Positions 1 through 9,569 of a stretch of 64,000 bases of DNA are shown here, piece after piece. The translations under genes and the position numbers were made by a program. Source of the DNA: Micromonospora sp. KC723 (GTDB lineage Bacteria > Actinomycetota > Actinomycetes > Mycobacteriales > Micromonosporaceae); the NCBI RefSeq assembly GCF_004348595.1, contig NZ_SMKD01000001.1:62001-126000 (forward strand), written 5' to 3'. Within the stretch, counting starts at the first letter, position 1. Each line of letters opens with the position of its first letter. The notes beneath the pieces are model-generated. The model worked only from the letters and a program-made list of their open reading frames with translations. It searched no databases and was not told the DNA's origin.

Positions 1-17
1 GGGTTCGGGGATGGTGG

Positions 18-787
18 TCAGCGGGCGAAGTCGAGGCGTCCGGCCAGGCCGGCGTCGGCGAAGGCGGCCTGGATCTCGTTTCGGCCTTCCGTGAAGTGGG
101 CCCAGCTGTCGTAGTGGGCGGGGACGACCCGGCGGGCACCGAGCATCTTCGTGGCCTCGGCGCCTTGGGCGCTGTCGAGGGTGAGCAGGGCGCCGTCGAA
201 GGCGAAGGCCATGCGGGCGCCGCCGAGGAAGAGGATCGCGGTGTCGACGGGAGCGAACCTTTCGGCGATCTGTTTGACGTGGTCCAGGGCGGCGTTGTCG
301 CCGCTGACGTAGACCGGGGGCAGGTCGTCGGCGGTGAGCATGAAGCCGACGACGTCGCCGGTGATCGGTTCGCAGCCGGCCGGGCCGTGCCGGGCCGGTA
401 GGCCCGTGACGGTCACGATGCCGTCGGGCCGCGTGAGCTCGGCGGTCTGCCAGGAGGCCAGGCCGCGAGCGTTGCCGCCCAGGCGGCCGGCCCCGCTGAC
501 CGTGGTGAGAACGACCGGTACCTGGGACAGGAAGGCACGGCCGGCGTGGTCGAGGTTGTCGTCGTGCTCGTCGTGGGACAGCAGGACGGCGTCGACGCAG
601 CCCAGGTCGGCGGCGGTGACGGGGCGGGGGCGGTCTTGACGAGCTTGTGGTCGCCCGGGAGGGGCATGGGGTACTCGCCGGGCGGATCGAAGGTGGGGTC
701 GGTGACGAATCTGAGCCCGCCGTACTCGATCAGGGTGGTCGGACCGCCGTAGACCCGGACGCGGATCTTTTCGCTGGCGCCGGACAT
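18..787 (-). pseudogene. MBL-fold metal-dependent hydrolase, frameshifted
   Basis: This reads as one UlaG-like metallo-beta-lactamase-fold hydrolase split over two frames. The N-terminal part starts at ATG 787 behind a good SD (GGAGG, 6 nt upstream) and runs MSGASEKIRVRVYGG... to about position 621. The frame then breaks and continues one base out of register as VTAADLGCVDAVLLSHDEHDDNLDHAG..., which carries the family's HxxHxDxxxD-type metal motif, down to a TGA at 18. A single missing base in the G/C run near 618-631 accounts for the break. Both halves keep coding-like sequence, so this is either a very recent inactivation or a base-calling error in a GC run. The gene lies 49 bp downstream of the VOC gene and was probably co-transcribed with it. 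The substrate is unknown. Confidence 0.75.
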
Positions 788-836
788 CGGGAACCTCCAG
801 GGGTTTGAACAGTGCGAACGGGCCCTGCGGAACCGG

Positions 837-1217
837 TCAGGCAGCGGGTACGGAGAAAACGCCGAAGTGATTGCCGGCGGTGTCCCGCAGCCGGGCGAAG
901 GTGAAGCCCGCGGTGTCGGAGACCGGTGCCATGAGCACCTCGGCACCCAGCTTCGCGGCGTGCTCGACAGTCGCGGCGACATCCTGGACGACGACGTAGA
1001 AGATCGCGTAGTCGGAGAAGCCGCCCTCCGAGTCCCACACACCGCCGGTCGGCTGCTGGGAGCCCGGCGTCATCACCGAGTGATAGGTGACACCCGGAGT
1101 GTTGGTGTTGAGGACGTACTTCCAGTCGAAAAGCTCGCCGTAGAACTCCTTGACCTTCTCCGGCTGGCCGGTGCCGAACTCGAACCAGGCGACCGAGTTG
1201 AAGGCGGGAACGGTCAT
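837..1217 (-). CDS. VOC family (glyoxalase/bleomycin-resistance-like) protein
   Basis: This 126-residue protein has the length and pattern of a single vicinal-oxygen-chelate module. It opens with FNSVAWFEFGTGQPEKVKEFYGELFDW, the N-terminal beta-alpha-beta half seen in these proteins, and ends with FARLRDTAGNHFGVF, the usual second-half D-x-x-GN motif. I chose ATG 1217 because GAGGA lies about 9 nt upstream; the in-frame GTG at 1226 almost abuts that SD. Members of this family are small metal-dependent enzymes or binding proteins, and nothing here fixes the substrate. It leads a two-gene unit with the frameshifted MBL hydrolase. Confidence 0.85.
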   Translation of the reverse strand: MTVPAFNSVAWFEFGTGQPEKVKEFYGELFDWKYVLNTNTPGVTYHSVMTPGSQQPTGGVWDSEGGFSDYAIFYVVVQDVAATVEHAAKLGAEVLMAPVSDTAGFTFARLRDTAGNHFGVFSVPAA

Positions 1218-1499
1218 GACACTCACTCCTCACCCCCTTCCGGGGCGTAGTAACTCTATGTGGCGGACTGAACTCTCTGGGTGGCAGCAACTCTCGGCGT
1301 CAGCCCGGCAAGCCGAGCAGGTGGCCGCAAGCGCTGGTCAGTCGGTGCCCAGCAAACCACTTATCTTCCACGGAATCAACTTCTGGGGATTATTGTTCCC
1401 AGATGTGGGTTCGCGTGACCCGGCCGGCCGCTCCGCCCACAGCACGGAGTCCGGTCGCCATGAACGCGACCAGCGGGAACAACAGGAAGGACGTCGGCC

Positions 1500-2381
1500 A
1501 TGGAACCGGTCGAGATCGAGGCGAAGACCCTGATCCAGAAGTCGAAGACTCCGTCGAACGACTACGTGATCAACCCCTACACCGGCTGCGTCCTGGGCTG
1601 CGCCTACTGCTTCGCCAGCTTCGCCGGGCGGCAGTTCGGCCGATCCGTCAAGGAATGGGGTGACTACCTGTACGTCAAGACGAACGCGGTGGAACTGGCC
1701 CGCAAAGAGCTCGCGAAGATGCCGGAGGACAAGCGCCGGGGCACGATGCTGCTCAGCTCCGTCACCGACCCCTACCAGGGCCACGAGACGAAATACCGCC
1801 TCACCCGCGGCATCCTGCGCGAACTGAAGGCCGTCGAGTACCCGGGCCTGGTCCGCATCCTCACCAAGTCACCCGTCGTCACCCGCGACGTCGACCTGCT
1901 CACCAGCCTGCCCCGCGCCGAGGTCGGGATGACAGTGACCACCACCGACGACAAGGTCAGCCGCTGGCTGGAGGTACGCGCCCCGCTCGCCTCCCGCCGC
2001 CTGCGCACCCTCGCCGAACTCAAGGACGCCGGCATCCCCACCTACGCCTTCGTCGGCCCGCTCCTGCCTCACTTCGCCACCCAGCCCGAAATGCTGGACG
2101 ACCTCTTCGGCCGGCTCGTCGACGTTGGAGTAAGCGAGGTGTTCATGGAGCACATCAACCTCAAGCGGTACATCCGCGAACGCATGGAGCAGGTCCTCAC
2201 CGGCGAACCCGACGAGGTCCGCGCGGCATACCTGCAGGCCCGCACCCGAGAACACCGCGAACAACTCGACGCGATCGTCGCCGGCCTGCTGGCCAAACAC
2301 GGACTGCGGCTGCGCTTCGACGAGGTCGTCCACCACGACGACAACGATGCCCTACGCCAGCGACTCGCGTCCCCGGAGTAG
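1500..2381 (+). CDS. Rv2578c-family radical SAM protein
   Basis: A 293-residue radical S-adenosylmethionine protein. Cys30, Cys34 and Cys37 form the CxxxCxxC cluster motif in GCVLGCAYCF, which would bind the 4Fe-4S cluster that cleaves SAM. The sequence SSVTDPYQGHE and the ILTKSP segment match the Rv2578c/SplB-like actinobacterial group. ATG 1500 has GGAAGG 9-10 nt upstream. The substrate of this group is not established, although SplB relatives repair spore photoproduct. It is divergent from the VOC/MBL pair, so 1218-1499 should hold promoters for both directions. It is followed by about 770 bp without a convincing gene. Confidence 0.88.
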   Translation: MEPVEIEAKTLIQKSKTPSNDYVINPYTGCVLGCAYCFASFAGRQFGRSVKEWGDYLYVKTNAVELARKELAKMPEDKRRGTMLLSSVTDPYQGHETKYRLTRGILRELKAVEYPGLVRILTKSPVVTRDVDLLTSLPRAEVGMTVTTTDDKVSRWLEVRAPLASRRLRTLAELKDAGIPTYAFVGPLLPHFATQPEMLDDLFGRLVDVGVSEVFMEHINLKRYIRERMEQVLTGEPDEVRAAYLQARTREHREQLDAIVAGLLAKHGLRLRFDEVVHHDDNDALRQRLASPE

Positions 2382-3146
2382 CGGGGGAAGGCCGTCCGGC
2401 TTGGAGGCCACGCGGAACGAACGTGGGCGTGTTGCGACCCCGAAGGACGGGACGGTCGCGAGGGATGGGGCGCGGTCAGGGCGGCGAATGTTCCGCACCA
2501 GCGCTGCCGTCGGCTGGGTGCCCCAGAGCGGCGATGCCGCCGCGATGGTGATCAGGTCAAGCGGCACTGCCGCCACCAGGACCAGGACCAGCGGGTGCCA
2601 GTCAGGGACGCCTCACATGCGCACCCAGCAGAGCTGACCTCATTCGGGGCTCGGGGAACCGGTCGGGGGTGGGCGTACGTCCCACCCCCGACCGATTCGC
2701 TATATCCGTGTTGTCCGAGATGGCGGCTCCCCGGCAGCCGCCCGAGGAGCCGCGCCAGACCCGGGACAGCCACCCGGTGGAGCCTGCTGGCCCGGACACC
2801 GCCAATGCGAACCGACCCACACGGCCGGGCCGACCATCGCCACCGCGATCCCACCTCGCACCGCGCCCGGGACAACGGCTCGTACGGCTCACCCGACAAC
2901 CGATGACGCCAGCCGACCCCGTGCGGATGGACCGGCAACATCGCCGCCCCGGCCACAGCCAGCCACTCGAACCCCGAACACCCATCGGCCTCGACATGCG
3001 TCGATAGAATCGGTGATCGGCTTCGTTGACCCGCCAGGACCAGACCGGACACACCCGAACCTCACCGGACGGGCTGGGATGCAGGGGATGCTCGTCGGAC
3101 GAGCAGCCACCGAGCAGCCACACGTCCACAAGGGACAGAAAAGCAT
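2382..3146. other. Intergenic region without a convincing gene
   Basis: About 765 bp lie between the radical SAM gene and the terminator next to the left island junction. Open frames exist on both strands, but their translations look like GC-rich shadows. The only segment with some protein character is on the minus strand at about 2500-2610 (LVLVLVAAVPLDLITIAAASPLWG), which resembles one membrane helix. Its frame has a stop just upstream and no SD, so I do not call it. The region may be decayed DNA. Confidence 0.5.
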
Positions 3147-3180
3147 GAAGCCTGACCTGCGTTTCCGCAGGTCAGGCTTC
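3147..3180 (-). terminator. Intrinsic terminator, original tRNA-Arg terminator
   Basis: Perfect 15-bp stem (GAAGCCTGACCTGCG at 3147-3161 against 3166-3180) with a 4-nt loop. On the minus strand it is followed by TTTTCTG. It sits 9 bp beyond the distal copy of the tRNA 3' end, just where the terminator of the uninterrupted tRNA-Arg gene would have been before the island inserted. Confidence 0.8.
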
Positions 3181-3189
3181 GATGATCTT

Positions 3190-3234
3190 GTGCGCCCGAA
3201 GGGACTCGAACCCCTAACCTTCTGATCCGTAGTC
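3190..3234 (-). repeat. Distal attachment repeat: 3' part of tRNA-Arg
   Basis: These 45 bp are identical to 10085-10129 in direct orientation. They correspond to tRNA-Arg from the anticodon loop to the discriminator-base end of the acceptor stem. The 5' half of the tRNA is absent, since the next bases are unrelated, so this is not a functional tRNA. It is the displaced 3' end left when an element integrated into the tRNA gene. Confidence 0.9.
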
Positions 3235-3238
3235 GGGA

Positions 3239-3257
3239 GGTCAGAGCGCTTCTGACC
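3239..3257. repeat. Inverted repeat in the left margin of the island
   Basis: Arms GGTCAGA/TCTGACC around a 5-nt centre, immediately inside the left att repeat. A second pair of 7-bp arms (GGAACGT/ACGTTCC) lies at 3304-3328. These may be integrase arm sites or hairpins downstream of hsdR; their role is unknown. Confidence 0.4.
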
Positions 3258-3340
3258 TGCAGTTATGCGGCTTTGTCCGGGTTCGGTATGTAGCAGTGTC
3301 GACGGAACGTGACGCTAGGAGACGTTCCTGACCCGCAGCA

Positions 3341-3356
3341 TGCCCCCCAGGGGGCA
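3341..3356. repeat. Palindrome near the left end of the island
   Basis: The sequence TGCCCCCCAGGGGGCA is followed by C. It is almost the same as the palindrome at 10016-10033 near the other end. It lies 47 bp downstream of the hsdR stop codon and could also act as a hairpin at the end of the hsd transcript. Confidence 0.5.
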
Positions 3357-3403
3357 CCACGAATGTAGATGCGCCGAAGTGCAGGGAGGCCGGACATTCG
3401 TGG

Positions 3404-6400
3404 CTACGCCACCTCACCCGGAGCAGTGGCGGTGTCCCGGACGGAGTTGAGGATCGCCACCAGTCGGTCGACGTCGGCGGACGGGAAGATCGACTCCGGT
3501 CCGAGCGGGGCGATCTCGCTGAACGGAGATTCGTAGAGCCGGCCGGGCTCCATGACGCCGTTCTGGGTTAAGTTGGCAATGATCAGGTTGATAAAGCTGA
3601 TCTGGTTCGCGGTGACAGTGCGACCGGCCAGGAACTCGCTGAACGCCTCGCTGGCCGCCTCCCGGTCGAGTCCGACCAGCGAGCGAATGAAGAGCCCGAG
3701 GCCGTGCGCCGACTCGCGTGCCTGGTCGATGTCCTCTGTATCGCCGCCGCTGGCCGCCAGCATCCGCTCCAACTCGTCAAGGTCGGTCGGCGAAAGCTGC
3801 TTGTTGCGGCGCAGCTTCTGCAGCGCCAGGTGGTCCTCGTGGGCGCGCAGGTACACCCGAGCCTTGGCGCGGAACCGCTCGAAATTACCAATCTTGATGT
3901 CGTTCAGCGTGACGACGGAGATCTCACCCAGCTCGTCACTGAAGTCGGTGTAGACGATGGCCCGCTTGGACCTCTCGATCAGCTTGACCAACCCGCGCAG
4001 GCGACGGCGCATCAGCTCCAGCATCGGCAGGGTGACGTCCTGCCACCACTCGTCGCCGGCCACCTCGTCGAGGAGCTGCTGCTGCTCGCGGACCGCCGGG
4101 ATGCTGGTCTGCTCCAGCAGCGTCGAGGCGATGTCCTGCACCTGCCGGCGCAGCCGGTCGTAGGCGGGTTCCACGTCGAGCTGGCCGAGCTGCAGCCGCA
4201 GCACCATCAAGTCGAACCGCTTAGCGGCCTCGTCCTCGTCCTTGACGGCGGTGGGCAAACTGGCGAGGTTGCCGCCGATCTCCTCCACGGCCTCGGGAGT
4301 GAGGCGGTGCCAGTGTCCGAAGTCGATGTAGTACTGGACCAGGCGGCGCTTCGGGCGGACGACGAAGTTGTCGAGGTGGATGTTCTCCACGCGGCGGTGG
4401 AGGTTGCGGGCGAGGTCCCAGCGCAGCGCCGCCTCGCTCTGCGTCCCGTCAGCCTCCGCCTCGACGATGGCGTCGGAGGGAAGGCGCTGGTCGAGGCGGT
4501 AGATGAGTTCGAGCTGGGCCTTGAACAGCCGCTCGGTCAGTGACTCGCCCAGCGTGCCCTCGGCCGCCTTCGGGTTGTGGTTGAAGTACTCGAAATTCTG
4601 GCAGAAGTCGAAGACGAAGAAGTCCTGCTTGTGCTGACCGGGGCCGTAGAGGTCGTCGCAGCGCCGGGTGCCACGGCCGATCATCTGCAGGAACTTCGAC
4701 TTCGACCGCACAATCTTGAAGAAGACCAGGTTGACGACCTCGGGCACGTCGATGCCGGTGTCGAGCATGTCCACCGAGATCGCGATGTGCGGGTCCTTCT
4801 CCTTCTGCGAGAAGTCGTCGATGAGGCTCTGGGCGTACTCGGTCTTGTGGGTGATGACCCGGGCCAGGTGGCCGCGGTGCATCGGGTACGCGAGGTCGAA
4901 CCGCTTCTGGATGAAGTCGGCGTGGGCGTTGTTCTTGGCGAAGATGATGGTCTTACCGATGCGGTCGCCGCCCGCGACGTGGTGGCCGTGGGTCATCAAC
5001 GTCTCTAGGACCTTGTCCACGGTGTCGGTGTTGAACAGCCACTTGTTGACCGCGTCGGGGTCGACGCTGTCCGGCGGTCCGTCGTCACCCCAGTCGAGGG
5101 CGTCCCAGGCGTCCTTCTCCTCCTCGGTGAGGTCGTCGTAGCGGATGCCGTCGCGCTGAAACTTGAGCGGTACGGAGACCGCCCGCGGCGGGACGAGGTA
5201 GCCCTCGTTGACCGCGTCGTCGAGGTCGTAGTGGTCGGTGGGTACGCCGTCTTCGAGGTTGAACAGGCTGTAGGTGTTGCGGTCAATCTCGTTGCGCGGG
5301 GTGGCGGTGAGCCCGACCAGGAGGCTGTCGAACCAGGAAAAGATTGCACGGTACTTCTGGTAGACCGAGCGGTGCGCCTCGTCGATGATGACCAGTTCGA
5401 AGTAGCCGGGGCCGAAGCGCCGCTCGCCGCTGGCGGTCTCGTTGATCAGGCCCATCATGGTCGGGTACGTCGAGACGTACACCCGGCCCTCGGTGTTCTT
5501 CTCGGTGACCAGGTTGACCGTCGCCGCGTCGGGCAGGTGCGCCTTGAACGCGTTGACCGCCTGGTTGACCAGGGCGTTGCGGTCGGCGAGGAACAGCACC
5601 CGCTTGACCCAGTTCGCGTGCATCAGCAGGTCGACCAGGGCGATCACGGTGCGGGTCTTGCCGGCGCCGGTGGCCATCACTACGAGCGCCTGGCGCTGCC
5701 GTTGCGTCTCGAACGCCTCGCCGATCGCCCGGATCGCCCGGTGCTGGTAGTAACGCTCGACGATCTCCTGCTTGATCGGCACGTCCGCGAGCCGCTTGCG
5801 GGTGTCGCGACGCCGGATCAGGATCTGGAGTTCGTCTTTTGTGTAGAAGCCCTGCACCGGGCGCGGCGGGTAGGCGGTGTCGTCCCAGAGCCAGGTCTCG
5901 TAGCCGTTGGTGTAGAAGATGATCGGGCGCTGGCCGTACCGCTGGTCCAGGCAGTCGGCGTACAGCTTGGCCTGCTGCTGGCCGACTGTGGCGTCCCGGC
6001 GGGTGCGCTTCACCTCGACCACCGCGAGCGGCTTGCCGTCGTCACCCCACAGCACGTAGTCGACGTACCCGGTGCCCGTGGCGTTGGGCATTCCGGTGAC
6101 CTCGAACTCGCGGTCCTCCGGGCGGTCGAGCCGCCAGCCGGCCTCCCGCAGCATCAGGTCGATGTAGAGGTCGCGGGTCTGCGCCTCGTTGTAGTCGTGG
6201 TCGTCGGGGCGGGCCTCGTTTGCGGCCTTGGCGGCGGCGATCTCGGCGCGCAGCTTCGCCAACTCGGCGTCGAGGGTGGCTGACTTCTCGCGCTCAGCGG
6301 CCAGCGCCGCGTCCTGGGCAGCGAGCTTGTCGGCCAACGCCTTCAGCTCGGCCTGGGTCTGCTGCCGGACCTGTGACGGGATCGGCCGGGGGATCAGGTC

Positions 6401-6817
6401 CGGGTTGAAGGCCAGGGCGCTCGCCGGGACCTTCGCCTGGTCGCGGGTGTAGTGCCGGGCGATCCAATACGTCACGTGGAACAACTCACGGACGACCGGC
6501 ACCGCCTCCTTCGGCGTCACCGGCGTGCTCTTGTGAACGGCCGTGTTGCCCTGCTTGCGGATGATATTCATCTTGGCCTGGAGGCTGTTGCCCACCAGGT
6601 TGCGCAGCGACGGCTCGTGGATCATCGCCGATAGGTCGTCCTTGTACGGCTTGCTGAGCGCGCCGTCGGCCTCGAAGAGCCAGGTAAGGGCGAGTTCGAG
6701 CGTTCGCCGGGCATAGAAGCACGAGGCCCGCGGGTCGGCGACGGCCAGCCGCTCGGCCCGCAGGGCCTCGCCAAACAGAGCGGGCCACTCAGCCCGCAGG
6801 AACGCGAAGTTGCTCAT
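3404..6817 (-). CDS. hsdR: Type I restriction enzyme R subunit (nuclease-translocase)
   Basis: This 1137-residue subunit cuts unmodified DNA after ATP-driven translocation, in complex with HsdM and HsdS. The N-terminus (about 1-125) looks like a DUF4145/HEPN-like helical domain, followed by a coiled coil (about 150-200). The HSDR_N nuclease domain has D253 and E268-V-K270 as the PD-(D/E)xK residues. The SF2 helicase shows Walker A ATGAGKT near 382-388, DEAH at 479-482, LTATP near 503-507 and a QMIGRGTRR motif VI. All key motifs are intact. I chose ATG 6817 (MSNFAFLRAEWP) because this is the usual start of the family; an in-frame GTG lies at 6835. It is last in the M-S-R operon, 44 bp after hsdS. 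Confidence 0.95.
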   Translation of the reverse strand: MSNFAFLRAEWPALFGEALRAERLAVADPRASCFYARRTLELALTWLFEADGALSKPYKDDLSAMIHEPSLRNLVGNSLQAKMNIIRKQGNTAVHKSTPVTPKEAVPVVRELFHVTYWIARHYTRDQAKVPASALAFNPDLIPRPIPSQVRQQTQAELKALADKLAAQDAALAAEREKSATLDAELAKLRAEIAAAKAANEARPDDHDYNEAQTRDLYIDLMLREAGWRLDRPEDREFEVTGMPNATGTGYVDYVLWGDDGKPLAVVEVKRTRRDATVGQQQAKLYADCLDQRYGQRPIIFYTNGYETWLWDDTAYPPRPVQGFYTKDELQILIRRRDTRKRLADVPIKQEIVERYYQHRAIRAIGEAFETQRQRQALVVMATGAGKTRTVIALVDLLMHANWVKRVLFLADRNALVNQAVNAFKAHLPDAATVNLVTEKNTEGRVYVSTYPTMMGLINETASGERRFGPGYFELVIIDEAHRSVYQKYRAIFSWFDSLLVGLTATPRNEIDRNTYSLFNLEDGVPTDHYDLDDAVNEGYLVPPRAVSVPLKFQRDGIRYDDLTEEEKDAWDALDWGDDGPPDSVDPDAVNKWLFNTDTVDKVLETLMTHGHHVAGGDRIGKTIIFAKNNAHADFIQKRFDLAYPMHRGHLARVITHKTEYAQSLIDDFSQKEKDPHIAISVDMLDTGIDVPEVVNLVFFKIVRSKSKFLQMIGRGTRRCDDLYGPGQHKQDFFVFDFCQNFEYFNHNPKAAEGTLGESLTERLFKAQLELIYRLDQRLPSDAIVEAEADGTQSEAALRWDLARNLHRRVENIHLDNFVVRPKRRLVQYYIDFGHWHRLTPEAVEEIGGNLASLPTAVKDEDEAAKRFDLMVLRLQLGQLDVEPAYDRLRRQVQDIASTLLEQTSIPAVREQQQLLDEVAGDEWWQDVTLPMLELMRRRLRGLVKLIERSKRAIVYTDFSDELGEISVVTLNDIKIGNFERFRAKARVYLRAHEDHLALQKLRRNKQLSPTDLDELERMLAASGGDTEDIDQARESAHGLGLFIRSLVGLDREAASEAFSEFLAGRTVTANQISFINLIIANLTQNGVMEPGRLYESPFSEIAPLGPESIFPSADVDRLVAILNSVRDTATAPGEVA

Positions 6818-6861
6818 CGAGCGCCAACTCCCCACAGTCGACAGCCCTCGATCGTCTCACG

Positions 6862-8034
6862 TCAGAGCAACCCCCGGAAGGCCCGATCCTGCAACGACGC
6901 AAACAGCGTGTCCAGCACGGCTAGCCCGGCTCGCTGGACTGCTCTCAACTCCTCGATGGCATCGATCCGACGAGTGAAGTCTCGCTGCAGTGAAAGGGGA
7001 GGCACTTCAACTTCCGTTGCCATTAGCCTCGCCTTGGAAATGTTGGGCATAGAGCCTGCAGAGCCACCCGCCAGAGATTGAATCTGACGTCGCTTGGACG
7101 GGTATACAAGCAACTGCTGGAGGAACACCTTGTCGATCGCGGCATCGGGATAAAGCTCAAGCCGGAAGACAAGGTCCGGAAGAAGAAGCTTGGGTGGCGT
7201 AACGCGAACAAGAGCACATGCTCCCACCAATTCCCTTGTATTCTTCCTCGAGAAAAGAAGGTCGCCTACCCGAACCGCGTGCTCCTGACGGGGTGCGACT
7301 CCCGGGGGGAGCGCCTTGTTTTCATCCGGCATGAACTCGCAGGAAGTCACCGCCCCAAGCTTGAGAACGCCCCACTCGCCTTCACCCGCTGGGCGGTCAA
7401 GGCACTGCGGGCTGTGGCCGCTGTGAATACGCTCGAGCAACGAGCTCATCGAGACCCTGGACCAGCCGTGCTTGTTTTGGATCGGGTCACCGAACATATC
7501 GAGGAATATGGATCGCGGGAGGTCGTCGAGGCGGGCGAGGGCGTCGCGGCGCTTGGCGCGCAACTCGTCCGCCTGATCCAGCACCTCCGCAATCCTCCGC
7601 TGCTGCTCGAGAGGAGGCACGGGGATGGGGATTCGTGATGCGCCCGCCTTCGTGAGCTTGCCGCGGGTTGTGCCCGTGATGTAAGGCCGTACGTCGTAGT
7701 TCTCCAGCGCTCGACAAAGGAATGCAAGGTCGATACCGTGCCGTGGTCGCAGGACATGGGCGTGGTTGTTCACCCAGGTCTTTCCAGAGATCCGGTACGC
7801 AATACCTCTGTTCGGTGCATCGAAATGGCCACCATCCTCGGCGAGAAGAACCAACGGCTCGTCGAAGATATAGTCCGCCATAGTGCCTTGTTGGCCGTTT
7901 GCGCCGTAGTATGGATAGGGCCCAGCCACTCGGTCGGAGGCGGTAACGGGACGGCGGAGATGGTCAAGGAACTCGACCACCTCCCCGAGGGGTTGAAGAG
8001 TGAAGCGGCCCTCGACTACCTCCCGGGAAATCAT
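6862..8034 (-). CDS. hsdS: Type I restriction enzyme specificity subunit
   Basis: HsdS, 390 residues, sets the recognition sequence of the methylase and the restriction complex. Two target-recognition domains are visible, about 10-165 and 195-375. Each ends in a conserved helix: IPVPPLEQQRRIAEVLDQADELRAKR after the first, and VPPLSLQRDFTRRIDAIEELR after the second. The start codon overlaps the hsdM stop by 4 bp (ATGA), which implies translational coupling. Local base composition is lower in GC than the neighbours outside the island (for example around 7078-7300), consistent with horizontal acquisition. Specificity cannot be read from sequence alone. Confidence 0.93.
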   Translation of the reverse strand: MISREVVEGRFTLQPLGEVVEFLDHLRRPVTASDRVAGPYPYYGANGQQGTMADYIFDEPLVLLAEDGGHFDAPNRGIAYRISGKTWVNNHAHVLRPRHGIDLAFLCRALENYDVRPYITGTTRGKLTKAGASRIPIPVPPLEQQRRIAEVLDQADELRAKRRDALARLDDLPRSIFLDMFGDPIQNKHGWSRVSMSSLLERIHSGHSPQCLDRPAGEGEWGVLKLGAVTSCEFMPDENKALPPGVAPRQEHAVRVGDLLFSRKNTRELVGACALVRVTPPKLLLPDLVFRLELYPDAAIDKVFLQQLLVYPSKRRQIQSLAGGSAGSMPNISKARLMATEVEVPPLSLQRDFTRRIDAIEELRAVQRAGLAVLDTLFASLQDRAFRGLL

Positions 8035-9569
8035 CCGAGCATCCCCTTCAGGTCGGACATGCCCAGCTGGATCTCGGATTCCAGCCTCTCCAGGTCAGTC
8101 AAGATGTCGAGGGGCGAGCGGTGCTCGATCTCCTCGTGAATGACCTCCTTGTAGCGGTTGAGGCTGAGGTCGTAGCCCTGCTCGGCGATGTCGGCTTTGG
8201 TCACGCAGAAGCTCTGCTCGGTCCGCGCCCGCTGCAGCTCGTCGCCATCTCGGCGGAACCACCGCGCCAATGCATCCGGCAGGTTGTTCTTCGCATGCTC
8301 GTCCTCGGCCAGCGCCACGTCCGGCATTGGCCCAAGCTTTTCAGCCGGCAGCAGCGGAGCCCGCTTGTCGTCGAGGCTCCAGCCGTCGGCCGTCACCTCA
8401 TAGAACCAGACGTTGTCGGTGCCACCGCTGTTGGTCTTGGTGAAGAGCAGGATTGCCGTGGAAACTCCGGCGTAGGGCCGGAAGGCGCCGCTCGGAAGCT
8501 TGACCACGCCGTCGAGCTTCTGGTCTTCGACCAGCATCCGGCGCAGCTCCTTGTGGGCCTTGCTTGAGCCGAAGAGCACGCCGTCCGGCACGATGACCGC
8601 CGCACGGCCGCCTGGCTTAAGCAACCGCAGGAAGAGGGCGAGGAAGAGCAGCTCAGTCTTCTTCGTCTTGACGACCCGCTGGAGGTCCTTCGACGTGCTC
8701 TCGTAGTCGAGGCTGCCCGCGAAGGGCGGGTTGGCGAGGATCAGCGAGTACTTCTCCGACTCGTTACTGACGTTCTCGGCCAGGGAGTCTCGGTAGCGGA
8801 TGTCCGGGTTCTCCACACCGTGCAGCAGCATGTTCATACTGCCGATCCGCAGCATCGTGCCGTCGAAGTCGAAGCCGTGGAACATGCTCTCGTGGAAGTG
8901 CTTCCGCTGCATCGCATCGAAGAGCGCGCCGGGGTGGGTGCGGCGGATGTACTCTCCCGCCTCCACCAGGAACCCTGCGGTCCCGCAGGCCGGGTCGCAG
9001 ATCTCGTCCGACGGCGTTGGGGCGGTCATCTCGACCATGAGCTGGATGATGTGCCGGGGGGTACGGAACTGTCCGTTGTGGCCGGCGGTGGCGATCTTGC
9101 TGAGCATGTACTCGTAGAGATCGCCCTTGGTGTCCCGATCCTCCATCGGGATGTGGTCGAGCATGTCGACCACGCGAGCCAGCAGCGCCGGAGTTTTGAT
9201 CTTAAAGTCAGCGTCCTTCATGTGGTGCGAGTACGTCGACCCGTCGCTGCCGAGCGTCCGCAGGAACGGGAAGACCCGCTGGCCCACGATCTCAAAGATC
9301 TCGGCCGGCGCGGCGCTCTTAAAGTGCGACCAGCGCAGGTCGTCGTACTTGCGCCACCGATCGTCGCAGCCTTCAGGGAAGATCCGGCGCTCCATCGGCT
9401 TGCCCAGCCGGTTCGCCTTGTTCTCCTCCAGCGTGTGCAGGTCATCGAGCCGCTTGATGAACAGCAGGTAGGTGATCTGCTCGATCACCTCCAACGGGTT
9501 CGAGATCCCGCCTGACCAGAAGGCATCCCAGACGCGGTCGATCTTGCTCTTCAGCTCACCGGTAATCAC
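8031..9569 (-). CDS. hsdM: Type I N6-adenine DNA methyltransferase subunit
   Basis: HsdM, 512 residues, transfers a methyl group from SAM to adenine N6 at the site chosen by HsdS. The N-terminal HsdM domain is typical (WDAFWSGGISNPLEVIEQITYLLFIKRLDD). The catalytic domain has the SAM motif DPACGTAGF (about 192-200) and the N6-adenine motif NPPF (280-283). I chose GTG 9569 (MITGELKSK...) because homologues start at this point; a TTG at 9602 would add 11 residues, and neither has a strong SD. It is the first gene of the hsd operon. Confidence 0.94.
   Translation of the reverse strand: MITGELKSKIDRVWDAFWSGGISNPLEVIEQITYLLFIKRLDDLHTLEENKANRLGKPMERRIFPEGCDDRWRKYDDLRWSHFKSAAPAEIFEIVGQRVFPFLRTLGSDGSTYSHHMKDADFKIKTPALLARVVDMLDHIPMEDRDTKGDLYEYMLSKIATAGHNGQFRTPRHIIQLMVEMTAPTPSDEICDPACGTAGFLVEAGEYIRRTHPGALFDAMQRKHFHESMFHGFDFDGTMLRIGSMNMLLHGVENPDIRYRDSLAENVSNESEKYSLILANPPFAGSLDYESTSKDLQRVVKTKKTELLFLALFLRLLKPGGRAAVIVPDGVLFGSSKAHKELRRMLVEDQKLDGVVKLPSGAFRPYAGVSTAILLFTKTNSGGTDNVWFYEVTADGWSLDDKRAPLLPAEKLGPMPDVALAEDEHAKNNLPDALARWFRRDGDELQRARTEQSFCVTKADIAEQGYDLSLNRYKEVIHEEIEHRSPLDILTDLERLESEIQLGMSDLKGMLG

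Noticed and set aside
2352-2576. Minus-strand frame with one hydrophobic segment
   Set aside because: A stop codon just upstream, no SD, Arg/Pro-rich tail and no family; most likely chance or decayed sequence.
2602-3129. Long open frames on both strands at 2600-3130
   Set aside because: Overlapping GC-driven frames with unlikely amino-acid composition (Arg/Ser/Trp-rich) and no motifs.
3190-3234. Second tRNA-Arg gene
   Set aside because: Only the 3' part is present; the 5' acceptor, D arm and half of the anticodon arm are missing. It is an attachment repeat.
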